Assembly (NCBI RefSeq): GCF_932294415.1
Contig: NC_065535.1
Span: 9,667,282 to 9,731,281, forward strand
From: Quercus robur
Lineage: Eukaryota > Streptophyta > Magnoliopsida > Fagales > Fagaceae
Direction of reading: 5' to 3'
Length of the DNA stretch: 64,000 nt
The notes beneath the pieces are model-generated. The model did no database searches, had not been told where the DNA came from, and saw nothing but the letters and a program-made list of their open reading frames with translations. Of the stretch, positions 1 through 10,893 are shown in pieces. Position 1 is the stretch's first letter, and each line of letters begins with the position of its first letter. A program made the translations under genes and the position numbers.

Positions 1-1687
1 TTTCACGTGTGTCTCAACTCTGTCCCAACCAAATCTGAAAATAAGAAAAGAAAAGAAAAGAAAAATCTCTACACTTTGTAGACGTGTTGAGCATTTTGCT
101 GTGTCTATGCTTCTTAGCTTTTTTCAAAAAAAGGGCTAGGGGGAGTTAGGCTTGGATTGGAGCTTACATTTATAAGTCTTCATCTATCATTTCTTTCTTC
201 TTAATTACTTGGCCGAAAAAGAGAGGTGGAAGTGCTTGTTATAATAATTATTCAATGGAAACTAGTAGTCACACAAAAACATAAATTCCCTTCTTTTAAC
301 AGATCTGTTTCTCATTTTTGCAGTTGCTTCATGTGTTTGATACGATTCCCTCTAGCTAGCTATGGTATATGCATGCTGACTGGTCTAAAATTAGTAACTT
401 TTTCTCTTGATAAGATCATAAGAATCATGGGTTTCCCACTCGACAGTATCTGTAGTTGAACATTATGATCGATCAGTATCTGGTCTTTGGCCTCAGAGGA
501 ATCTAAAAAATGACCACCAATGTGAGCCATAGGTCACTCAGCTGCAATTTGTGAAACTAGGGGCAAAGTGGGAGGAGGGAAAATGACCACAAAGCTTTTG
601 AAATTGAATGGACAGGTATCTAGAGGGAGATAAATTCGATAATCGATATGTACCGGTACCCCTACTTGGATGATAAGGATTCTTATAATATCAGTAAGAG
701 ATCATGTACGTCACTACGTTGAAGGATGAAAGGATCACTTTATGTAAAATTTTATACAAGTTGCACAGCAGCATGATGAGTTATCACGATATTGTGTTGT
801 GCAAAAATGACGAACCCTTTTGATCATTTTTCAGTCTCAAAAAAATCACAATGCTGTAGCCTGTAGTCCATGGACTACCACGTGGAAACAAGAACTTTCA
901 CACTTCAATAGGTTCCATGCTTGCTTGTGCCAAGATCCTCTTTCTTTCATGAAGCACTTGACTGCGTGTGTGTGAATCCAAACATGCTAATATCAAGGTC
1001 TAGTAAATTCATTCGGATATCATGCTTGGTTTTTTATATAACTTGCTTGCTGTGAACCTCTTGTTCCTTCGAAAATTTTTGTTGAATAAGTTCTAAACGA
1101 ATGTGATAATTAGACCAAGGCTTTTCTTTTTATCTTATCAATCAGCCTGTTGCCCCAAAAACTTTAAATTAGAATTTATACCCAACACAGTAGTACGGAG
1201 ACAGAACTTAAAGTTAAGGGGGTGACTTTGTTGTTGGTTGTGTGCAATAACTTTGGCCTTCAACTTTGTTGTTACTTAGTCGCTTAACTACTGGTTGTTT
1301 AAAATTTTTTAAAGGGTTAGATTGTTTGTTTTAGGTAAAATTGGTTGATTAGGCTTAATTTTTTTTTTTTTAGTTTCACTATTAGTAATTTTTGTTGTTA
1401 TACTAATTTTTTTGGGCTTATATATTTCTTTTTTAGATTTTAGACTTATAAATATTTTTTAATGGTCTTTAAAATGAGGAAAATGTTTGAACTATAATTT
1501 TTTTTACAAATTGGTGATAATGTAAGTGATGGGTCCAAATGTGAACCAATAAGAATTTGTTACTTTAACAGTTTGTAAAAATATTATAGAAAAATTTGTG
1601 ACTATAAAAATACTCTTAAAAGAATCAATGATATTTTTAAGGGGACAAAAGTGTAATTTTCTAAAATAAATTGCTAAAATTAGTATC

Positions 1688-1731
<44 letters not shown>

Positions 1732-2459
1732 TATATATATATATATATATTTTTTTTTTAATTTGGGGGATCCAACCATGGCTCCATCCATGCCAAATGT
1801 CAGCAGCTCTATATTGGACCAAATGGCTAAGTGACATGCAGAGAAAGTGTCATCCTCATCACAAGTGATACTCTTATACTCATATTTTACATTCATTTTC
1901 ATGTTTTAAATGTTGATAATTTTTTCTAGCTTTTTATAGCGTAAACATTCTCGTATTAATTGTGAGAATATATATGTAAAATAATAGATGTAAACGAGTC
2001 TAAGAAAATATTTTTTTCCTTCACAAAAGATATAGCTTGGGATATTTATAACTCTTTTTTAAAAAGGTCTTTGGTTTTTATTCTCTTTCCTTATAAGTTA
2101 TAAAATAAAAGATTGGTTAGGAATAATATAAGGCCCCCCCAACAACGCAATCCCAAGGTTTTTTTTTGTCTGAGTTATCTTTTTTATTTTTGGTCAAGCA
2201 GATTTAATGGGAAAAAACCCAAAGGTTGGTGACTATTGAAAGAGACTTGAACTTTTTATTTATTAATTTGTTTGTTTGTTTGTTTGTTTTTTTTTTTTTT
2301 TCGTGTCATCAGTAACTATAATCTTCAATTATGCTACAGTAACGTTTCATAAGTTTAAGGTGGTTTTAGAACTTGGATGCCTTAACTTTTTTGATATATG
2401 TACAACTTTTTAAAGTAGTTTTATTTTGTTAGAGATTTAGATCCCGGTAGTGCCAAATT
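1..2459. other. Intergenic, AT-rich, no gene seen
   Basis: I see no coding family here. The stretch is AT-rich with long T and A runs, a (TAA)n microsatellite at about 1695-1730 followed by (TA)n, and a TTTG run near 2270-2290. Short open frames cross simple repeats and have no family resemblance. Confidence 0.6.
1695..1752. repeat. (TAA)n/(TA)n microsatellite
   Basis: About a dozen TAA units run directly into about ten TA units and then a T tract. Confidence 0.95.
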
Positions 2460-3060
2460 ACCAATTTTAAAGCCAATTAGATTATTCATTATTAGTCCAA
2501 TTATGCTTGAGTGTTAAATAGTATATGAACATACACCATATTAGACAAGATAAAGAACACAAGAACATACAAATGATACAATATGTTAATCTAAGAAAAT
2601 CAATGAAACAACTGTCACAAAGTAAAAACCCTTGGAAGGGCTTAACCTATAAATAGAATCGAAATTTATACAATAGACTTAACCCTAAATCTACTACTTT
2701 CTCATGTAATACTTATTAGCGTAACCACATACAGGTCCAAATCTATGGACTCTTTTATTCTAGTCTTTGTTGAACGTGAACCTAACTCCCACTCATGACT
2801 TCAACCACCACTTGAAAATTTTCTCCAATAACTCCGTTATAAATGGACTGGGTTGAGTTAAGTAAAGCTCAATCGGTCGAGTAGGGATTGAATTGGAGTT
2901 GAGATTCTAGAAACTTGAGTCTTCTTGCTGCTTGAACCTGTTACTTGGCTTGATCTTGAAATACACTTCAAACATACTCTAGATACATTAAGGTTCCTAG
3001 AATTTGGTTACATATGGTCACGGTTTGCCTATGGACTGAACATATTTTTCTAAGTAATCT
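2460..3060. mobile_element. Eroded LTR-like fragment (Copia-like?)
   Basis: The stretch around 2620-2760 (cccttggaagggcttaacct, then an AATCGAA block, then 'tctatggactc') resembles, in the same order, blocks of the solo LTR at 9956-10893 ('cctggggaggatttaacct', AATCGAAG, 'tccacgaactcc'). Clean ends and target duplications are not visible, so this is probably an old, decayed LTR piece of a related family. The limits are approximate. Confidence 0.35.
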
Positions 3061-3642
3061 CTCAATTTAAAATATATCTAGTTTATGGTTTAGTTTAACA
3101 CAACATGCCACTTTGTACACTTTTAATTAAAGATCTATTCTCTGAAAAGATCACATAATTAAAAGCAATTGATATTTTTTATAATTTTTTTATTAATTCG
3201 TTTTATCTTCAAGTGATATGATTTGCTGAGAAATGTTACAACAAAGTCCATATGAAAATGAAACCATAAAGGCGCAGGTATAGATTTCACTCTAAAACCA
3301 ATATAGTCTGGGTTAAACTTGTTTCCCTTTCATGAAAGTCCTGAATGGCCCATAAAACCCGGTAATTAACAGAACGCCCGTGACAAGAAAGAAGACAAGA
3401 GAGCAAGAACAATGAGTACGTGTGAATAGACTGAGGAATAACTTTTCTTGGATAAAGAAAGTGAGGCATGGACTTATATCAATTTCTTGAGCTTTAAGCC
3501 AATCCAAGCCCATCAAATTACCTGGAAAAGTAAAAAGGAAACCACGTCTATATGTTTTACGAATCCCATTGTTTTGCAAGGAAAGTAACAGCTCAGCAAA
3601 AACACACAAACCCACCGTCCTACCTATTCTCCAATCCTCCTC

Positions 3643-3650
3643 TATAAAAG
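3643..3650 (+). promoter_or_regulatory. TATA box of the RADIALIS-like gene
   Basis: TATAAAAG lies 113 bp upstream of the ATG at 3763, so transcription would start near 3675-3680 with a leader of roughly 85 bases. The spacing and consensus fit a plant TATA promoter. Confidence 0.7.
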
Positions 3651-3762
3651 GGTGTACCAATGACATTCTCTTTACTCATACAAGCTTAATATAGTTCATA
3701 CCTTTCCATAGTTCTTTCCAGGTTTTTCTGTGTAGTAAAAGTTTCTTATATAGAAGTAAGAA

Positions 3763-4806
3763 ATGGCTTCAGGTGGTAGCTCTAACTGGACAGCCAAACA
3801 AAACAAAAGGTTTGAGAATGCTTTGGTTATGTATCCCAAGGACACCCCAGATCGCTGGCACAATTTGGCCAGAGCAGTGGGTGGGAAAACTGTGGAGGAA
3901 GTGATTAAGCACTATGAGGAACTTGTGGAAGATCTCAGGCAGATTGAGACTGGCCATGTTCCCTTGCCCAATTACAGAGACACTGAAGAGAACAGCAAAG
4001 GTTACAATTACATGGATGAAGAACAAAGGTATTATATATATATATATATATAATTTTATATTTATTAATGTTATATATTAAGCTATTGAGTTTGTTGTGT
4101 CCATCAATATTAATTTAATAACTTTGTTACTAAACCACTTATAAATTATGAGACTGAATCATTCAATCATCTAGTTATTAAGCATCCTTTTATCAAAAAT
4201 AAAAATTAAACAGCATGATCATATAGAAGCCAAATATATATAAATATAACTGTGAGTGCTGATCCACTTTCAATACCTACCATCTAACTTTGATACTACT
4301 TGTTACAAATTACTTTCACTTTAAGTAATGTTGATATTTATGTATATTTATTCTCGTTGGTTAAGAGATAAAATGAAAGCATTTTTTATTTGCTTATAGT
4401 TGTAATACCTACGTATTAAAAAAATTATGCTTAAAGTTTACCATAATGGCTCCATGTATATATCTCTAACTCTTAGGCGTGGACTATCTTATCTCCTTTT
4501 ATAATCTCTAAATCTCTAATATATTTAATGCCATATTATCTTGATACATGAGTTGCAAGGTTAGCATAAAATCAATCAAAATTATTGAATATCACAGTTT
4601 TTTTTTTTTTTTTTTTTCAAGTAATGTCAGGGACACATAAAATGACACAACTTGTGTCACAACTCGCTCATGTAACGAGTTATGAGTTGTGGCACAAGTT
4701 ATGTCATTTTATGCGTCCCTAGCATTATTCTTATTGCATGAGAAGTTTTATCTCTAGTGCTAATCATATTTGTCAATGCAGGCTGAGGAATCTGAGGCTG
4801 AAATGA
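3763..4806 (+). CDS. RADIALIS-like MYB-related transcription factor
   Basis: This is a small single-repeat MYB (SANT) protein of the RADIALIS/RSM family. These nuclear proteins antagonise DIVARICATA-type MYB complexes in floral and seedling development (family knowledge). Exon 1 is 3763-4028 and exon 2 is 4782-4806, giving 96 aa, the usual family size. The SANT repeat spans residues 7-57 with the spaced aromatics W9, W32 and Y51 and the core [13 protein letters not shown] at 31-43. The intron is GT-AG. Its donor at 4029 runs straight into (TA)n, and without splicing the frame reads a meaningless YIYIYI tail. The acceptor 'tgcag' at 4777-4781 rejoins the frame as R-L-R-N-L-R-L-K and stop, the ending expected for this family. 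The intron holds a MITE (4623-4727). No damage is visible. Confidence 0.93.
4623..4727. mobile_element. Palindromic MITE in the MYB gene intron
   Basis: About 105 bp form one long inverted repeat: the left arm starts aatgtcagggacacataaaa and the right arm ends with a near-perfect complement ('ttttatgcgtccctagcatt'). The arms also pair through ACAACTTGTG / CACAAGTT and AACTCG / CGAGTT around a short loop. The size and full-length foldback fit a MITE. No target duplication could be fixed. Confidence 0.75.
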
Positions 4807-6413
4807 AGCATGGATAGAAGCCTAGCCGAGTCCGTTATGCAAATGCAGTACTACAATGCCAAAGAATAAGATGTGATGTGTAATGGATATCTACTTTTAA
4901 TTTACTTACTTTCTGTACAACGTCGTTTATTTCCTTCGTTTACATGTATCAAGGAAAAGTGATGCATCAAGCGACTTGTTTCTACTTCGTTCAAATATTT
5001 AAAATGTCAATCTTTGAATGCAAGTAACTAGTTGGTTTAAATGAATAATAAAAGCTTAGATTTCCTTGAGTAATGAACATTTAAATAAGCATATTAAATC
5101 AAAGGATTGCTATTGATAATTTATTATTATGTATATCAGTTGGATATCTGTAATGCAATCCGCTAAAAATGTTTGGTTTCACTAGTTAAAAGAGCAGTCA
5201 AACACACGCAACAAAGTTCCAAATAATCCAATAAAACGAACCAACAATAAGAATCTCTCAACTACTTTGTGTACAATATTAATTATAAAGAGAGTTTTAA
5301 TTTGAGAACGTGTTCAATAAGAGGCATCTATTTACCTTTATATACAATCTTCCTGAAGTGAAGAAACAAATTAAGCCGCATACAATAGTAGACTATTCTT
5401 TGCTCAATATTGAAGGAATAGCTAGCACCCAATTAATTGACTCATGAATAACGTTCCATGCATGCAACATTATTCAAGTACGCAATACGACACCTAATAA
5501 GTAATAACCCATATTGCATCCTTGCATGCATACACTCAGAAAGAAGACTAAAACCCACCTCAAATAATCACAAATACAAGTCAAAAATTAAAAGGGGATT
5601 GCCAGTGTTATGTATGTATAATAGCTTGGGGGAAGTTTATATATAAGGTGGTTTTAGGGCTATGGATTTGGAACCAATAATATTATATCAACTTTTCACT
5701 TATATGGAATTAATATGGATTTCACACTATACATTGACAGAATCAATATTTGACTTAATAGGGGCAAAGTTTATGACACACCCATAAGATAATTATAATG
5801 ACATACGATATAACAAGTTTATTTCTTATACCTATGCTTTTGAAACCTCACACCTTTTGACACCCTTCTTCACTTCTTCTTCTAATTATTATTTTACATC
5901 TTTTTGTTTGTTTTCTATATTTTTTTAAAGATTGTAACTCACTATTTTATTAGAATACAGTAATCCAACACTAAAAACACGTTGATTAAACTACATTTAT
6001 TATTTTTAACAAAATATAAGTTAATCACATTACATGTTTCTAAAAAAAAAAAAAAACTATTTAGATTTTTGTCTTGATAAATATTTAATATGAATGATTT
6101 ATAAATAGCTTTTAATAAACTTTATTTTATGCATCCTACGAGTACGAGCTAATGACTAGAATATATACTTCAAGAATAGAGTGAATCTACTGCACATAGG
6201 CTGCTGTCTTCCTCAAATAGAAGCCTTCAACAAATATTTTAAAGTGCAAAAGCAACTGTTAGAATATTGTTAAAAATAATAATTTTTTTTTGTGGTTCGT
6301 TTTTTATTGGGAATTATAGATGGTGTTAAGGAATAGTTAAAAGCACCAATATGTTAGTTAAGGTACAAGAATCTTAAGTTTAACAATAATGCTTACATTT
6401 AAACATAATGATT
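4807..6413. other. Intergenic, no gene seen
   Basis: AT-rich DNA downstream of the MYB gene. The first 200 bases probably contain its 3' UTR (an AATAATAAAAG block near 5044 could serve as a poly(A) signal). Nothing else is recognisable. Confidence 0.5.
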
Positions 6414-6970
6414 AACAAATGATTTGGCATCTCTAGGAAATCCTGGGAAGGCAGGGGGCGGTGGAATCATTAGAAATAGCCATGGGTTGTGGATTAAAGG
6501 GTATTCAAGGTCAATAGGTTATACTACCAGTGTTGTTGCTGAATGGTGGGCTTTAAGGGATGGTCTTACTTTAGCTATCCAGTTAGGATGCCAGCATTTG
6601 GAGGTTGAATTAGATGCTAAGGTGATTGTGGAGCTTTTGAAGTCTAACAGTACTCCTAATAGAAACTATTCTCCTCTTTTGCATGATTGCAGGATGTTGT
6701 TAGACCAACTGCAGCAAGTCAGAGTAGTGCATGTTTTTAGAGAGGCCAACATGTGTGCAAATTTTCTGGCTAGATGGGGCTGCTGTATGCAAGATGATTT
6801 TGTCATTTTTGATCAGCCTCCTACTGTAGAATTTCTTCCTATTTTGTATGCAGATATGTATGGTGTGTCATGTTGTAGGCTGACAAGCCCATCTTTTGTG
6901 TCTGTAAACAGTTAGTTGATTATAATATAACCCTTTTAACCAAAAAAAAAAAAAAAAAACAAATGATTTG
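6414..6970 (+). mobile_element. 5'-truncated L1-type LINE (RNase H end)
   Basis: The insert (about 6427-6957) is flanked by a 13-bp target duplication AACAAATGATTTG at 6414-6426 and 6958-6970, and ends in a long A tail (6942-6959). Its single open frame encodes the C-terminal RNase H domain of plant L1-type elements: SLGNPGKAGGGGIIRN, then a V-A-E-W-WALRDGL helix, an E-LDAK segment, and V-REAN-CAN-LAR near the end. The truncation falls just after the first catalytic Asp, so residue 1 of the usual DGASLGNPG signature is missing. The frame has no ATG of its own, so it is not a host gene. The perfect target duplication and open frame mean it inserted fairly recently. Confidence 0.9.
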
Positions 6971-7491
6971 AGATAGTTGTCTTTAAAATCCTCACAGCGT
7001 GCGTATCACTGATCAGTTTAATTATAACCCTTAAATTTAAAGGTAATGATTATTAAACGACTTGAGATAATAATCTTTAAAATTCCCATATCAATGATTT
7101 TAGGATGTGGAATAAGAACTTAACCTAACCATTAAACAAGGATGATAAATAATCGGTGAAGCTTGTGTCCAATATCTTTTTAAACTAAACATGTGTTTAA
7201 ATCATAGTATACAATAAATAAAAATAACAAATGTATACAAAAGGCATGTACCGTTAAAAAAAATTGGATCTTTTTAAAGGTGTGTCAAAATACTTGAGAA
7301 AACCAAAAAATGGCTTTCTTGGGCTTTGCCCAACCACTCACAGCAGGTAAAACTAAAAACTAATTATCGTTCCCTATTTATAGTTTATAGACAGCGTAGC
7401 AAACACGCCTGGTCCTGAACCCCTTCTTCTATTGTAACTTGTTTGCTGCACCCTTATACTCAGTTCGAGTTCAAATGACACAGAGAAAAAT
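6971..7491. other. Left flank of Maf copy A
   Basis: From about 7270 the DNA matches the upstream region of the second copy near 18,330 (the 'caaaatacttga' block and 'ggctttctt', then 'gcccaa'), so the duplicated unit starts about here. No gene lies in this gap. Confidence 0.6.
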
Positions 7492-7650
7492 ATGGAAGCG
7501 AGTACTTGTACTTCTCAGTTCAAGGTACGAAATATCTTCCAAAGTTCCAACCTTGGAGCCTATTTCTTCGCTGAGTAGTAGTATGTTAGTATAAATTAAC
7601 TGACAGCAGTAAACTTTTAATATTTTGAGAATGAAAAACTGGGTATTCAT

Positions 7651-8573
7651 TAGGGCTGTAAATGAACTAAGTCGTTTAAAAACAACTCGAACTTAATTAG
7701 ATAAAAAGCTTGTTCATGTTTGTTTGTTTATAAATAAGCCAAACTTGAGCCTTAGTTTTAGACTTGTTTAGTAAACAAGCTGAGCCCAAGCAAAATTATT
7801 TGTTCATGAATAAGCTCGTGAGTTATAAGACTCGATACAAAACAAGTCAAGTACAGACTCATTTATTGGCTTGATGTGTGATTTCTAAATAAACTCATTA
7901 CACATATCTTAATAATAAAATATTCCATAATGGACCACTACCCTTTACCTTAATTTTTCACTTCCCTCTAAACTAATCAGGTACCACTTTAGACTTTAGT
8001 TATCTTTTTAAAAATATTTATAAGTGGGCCACATATGGTCATTCCTTATCCATTATCTAATATAAAGTTATAAAACATGTTAATTTTAATTTTCTCATTT
8101 ACAATAGTTACAAACAAGTCTTTTTCTAGTTCTTTATCATCTAATGTGGATGTAAAAATTATTTTTTAAACAATTGATGAAGCTATAGACAATAAAGGAT
8201 GAATGGATGAATTTAATTTTGTAAACTTGCAATATGAACAATGGCTAATCAGAGGTCGGACTAGAAGCATGATAAAATGAGTATGCTATTTTCTTATTTT
8301 TGTTTACTTGATTTTGGGAGATTTAAGCATTTGATAAGATAATTTTGTTGGATCTCAAGCTCAAAAGCTTGATCTGAGCTCGAGTTTGAGTTTGATATTA
8401 AGCTCGAGCTTGGCTTGACTAATGAATCAAGCCAATTTAAGCCAAGCTCAAGCTTTTTGGCTTTCCCACAAGCTCAAGCACAAACAATATTTTGGCTTGA
8501 GCTTTTTAATTTTACCGATGAGCCAAGCTTGAACATACACTACTCGGCAAAACTCAGCTCATTTACAGCCCTA
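7651..8573. mobile_element. hAT-like non-autonomous DNA element
   Basis: The 923-bp insert in intron 1 of Maf copy A is absent from copy B. The ends are inverted: TAGGGCTGTAAATGA on the left and TCATTTACAGCCCTA on the right. An 8-bp flank GTATTCAT (7643-7650) recurs as GTATTCCT (8574-8581), one mismatch, as expected for hAT. The interior is full of degenerate 'gagctcgagc/ aagctcgagct' type stretches and has no transposase frame. Confidence 0.8.
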
Positions 8574-8592
8574 GTATTCCTATATGGGATTT

Positions 8593-8752
8593 ACTAACAT
8601 GTGCCCTTAGGGCATATATTAGTGATCCATTTTAGGAAACTTTTTATGGAAAATTGAAAAAGTAATTTACTGTTTTGACAGCCTTTTCAATTTCTCATAA
8701 AATTTTTTCCCAAAATGGATGGTTAATATGTGCCCTTAGGACATTAACGGGA
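8593..8752. mobile_element. Palindromic MITE in Maf copy A intron 1
   Basis: The left arm 'ctaacatgtgcccttagggc' continues to 'gatccatttt'. The right arm 'aaaatggatggttaatatgt' is its imperfect complement. The unit is about 160 bp and is not found in copy B. The ends are approximate. Confidence 0.6.
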
Positions 8753-8925
8753 CCCTTCATAGATTTTTTTATCAACTGAAACCCATGAAGTTTAGACTTT
8801 TGGGACTATTGTACATTTGATTCTACTTTTTTTTTTTTTTTTGTTTGCAATAAGAGATGTTTGATCTTAAATTTTAGGACTATATAATAATGTTTGTGCC
8901 TGAATTCATGAAAAATTCAGAAATG

Positions 8926-9072
8926 TTATGTACATAACATTTTCGCAATAAATTCCAAGTAGCATGTTACTATTGGCTGTTAGGGAAAAAAGTAATTTCA
9001 GTGGTAGATTTCAAATTAGAACCAATAACAACTTACTACCTTGGATTTGTTGTGAAAGTGTTGTGAAAATAT
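8926..9072. mobile_element. Palindromic MITE in Maf copy A intron 1
   Basis: About 145 bp with inverted arms: 'cattttcgcaataaattcca' near 8938 pairs with 'tggatttgttgtgaaagtgt' near 9043, and 'actattggct' pairs with 'agaaccaataac'. It is missing from the matching place in copy B. Confidence 0.6.
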
Positions 9073-9451
9073 GATGAACATGTAAAATTTGATTTGGACA
9101 TGAAGCTATTACCTTTGAGATGAATAATTCATCCACCATTGTTGAGTGTTAGTGTGTGCATTTTGTGCAGATAATTTTGGGATCATCATCAATACCGTGT
9201 CAAAAAATATTAGCTGAGATGGGATATGAATTCACAATTATGGTATTTTTTTTTTCTCTCAACTATCAACCAAATTTCATTTCCTATTGATTACCGAAAA
9301 GTTAACTCCTTTAATCACTTTAGTTTGCAGATATTGATGAAAAATGCATCCGAAAGGAAAAGCCAGAGGACTTGGTTATGGCTCTTGCTGAGGCTAAGGT
9401 GGGGTTTTCTATCCTGCATTTCAAAGTGCAAAAGTAAATGTTATAAATTCT

Positions 9452-9590
9452 AACTTGGGGTTTATGGTTTTTTATTGCTAAGTTACTTATGCATCCAGTG
9501 GGTCTTGAGCGCACGACCGTCCTCACCCTCCATCCCATTATTATGGTAGAAGGAATTGCCAATTGAGTTATAGTTCATTGGCAACCTTTG
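9452..9590 (-). mobile_element. tRNA-derived SINE (AU-like) remnant
   Basis: On the minus strand the sequence starts with a box-A-like 'gaactataactcaattggca', followed by a box-B-like region and 'agacccactggatgcataag'. This is the layout of plant tRNA-derived SINEs rather than a real tRNA, since no cloverleaf can be closed. The same insert sits at the matching place in copy B (19,338-19,500), so it predates the Maf duplication. Confidence 0.65.
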
Positions 9591-9955
9591 GTTGATGTGT
9601 ACACTATGGCTAGAAAAAATGCTCATTCTTTTGCTATTTATCTTACAGAAGCAATATAGATATTAAAACTTACCTACAATGCTTAGTTAATACTTTCAAA
9701 CTGTTTAAACACTGTACCTATAAAAAATAAATAAATAAACTGTTTAAACACTGTAATGATCTAAATGCTTAATTTATAGACCATTCTTGTGATTATGTAG
9801 AAGGATATAGATCTATCTTGTTTTACATTTACTTTTAGTAGCCATTCACTCTCATGCACTCTGTCTATGTGTTTATCGTCTTATTTTTGTTCATAACACA
9901 AATGAAGAGTGGATTTGTTTTAATTTCCTTCCATTGATTGAGTCTGAATTGCATC

Positions 9956-10893
9956 TGATAGTTTTTAGACCCCTTTAAAACACAATTGGATTAACCTAGG
10001 TAATTAGTCAAGTTGTTACTTAGTCCAAATTCCAAATCTAGGTTATCACAATCAAACAATCATATCATGCAAAGCAGCGAAAAAATAAATAGCACAACGA
10101 TATGATAACCCAGGAAAACCAAACCGGTAAAAAACCTGGGGAGGATTTAACCTAGCTATCCTCAAGGTAAAAAACAAATCCACTAAAAAGAATCGAAGTT
10201 CATATAATAAGACTTACAAGCCCCCACGCTCGACTTCTTATTGCTACCCATCAGTAGAACTTACTGACACGACCACGTGCAAGCTCCGAATCCACGAACT
10301 CCTTCTTTCTTTGGCCTTTGCAAAACACAAACACCCCCGTTTGTGACTTTGAGATCCCACTCAAAGGTTTAGCAACACAAACTCTCCTGTTTGTGACTCC
10401 AAGACCACCCTTGAAGGTTTAGATCATCAACACCTTTAATGATTAGAGAAGACAACAACTTCTACAATACCGGATCTTGAAATTCTTCAAGGAATAGCAC
10501 CGGTAGAAGGCATAAGAGAGCTTTTTAGGAACAAAACCCTAAATACAAAAGAGGCACACTCTTTTCTCTCTGAAAAGCCACATAAAAACGTGCTTAGGGT
10601 TTCCTTTGTATACTAGGAGAAGTAGATTAGAAACCCTAATCCTTAATGGGCTCAAACTGTTGTTTGGGTTTAATTAAAATTCTGCAGATACGACTTTCGA
10701 TTGATCGAGCCTGTCTTTCGATCGATCGAATCAGACAGATTATGAAATCTTCTTCCTGCAATTTGTATGTTCTTGAATCTTGACTTGAATCACATTGAGC
10801 ATTGTCTAATAAAACCTATAGACTCTAAGATCTATATCTAGACAAGTTTGTGTTCACGATTTGCCAATTGTTCTAAACATTTAGAACCTAACA
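9956..10893 (-). mobile_element. Solo LTR (Copia-like) next to Maf exon 4
   Basis: The 938-bp element begins TGATAG and ends CTAACA (TG...CA) and is flanked by the 5-bp target duplication GCATC at 9951-9955 and 10,894-10,898. Copy B has the empty site. No internal coding region or second LTR is present, so it is a solo LTR. Read on the minus strand it starts TGTTAGGTTC, a start common in plant Copia LTRs. It ends only 9 bases before the first base of exon 4. It is younger than the gene duplication. Confidence 0.88.

Noticed and set aside
3313-3666. 117-codon minus-strand frame upstream of the MYB gene
   Set aside because: It overlaps the MYB promoter and TATA box and has no recognisable domain.
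9480-9600. Possible tRNA gene suggested by box A/B-like sequence
   Set aside because: No acceptor stem or anticodon arm can be closed, and the same unit recurs elsewhere with a SINE layout.
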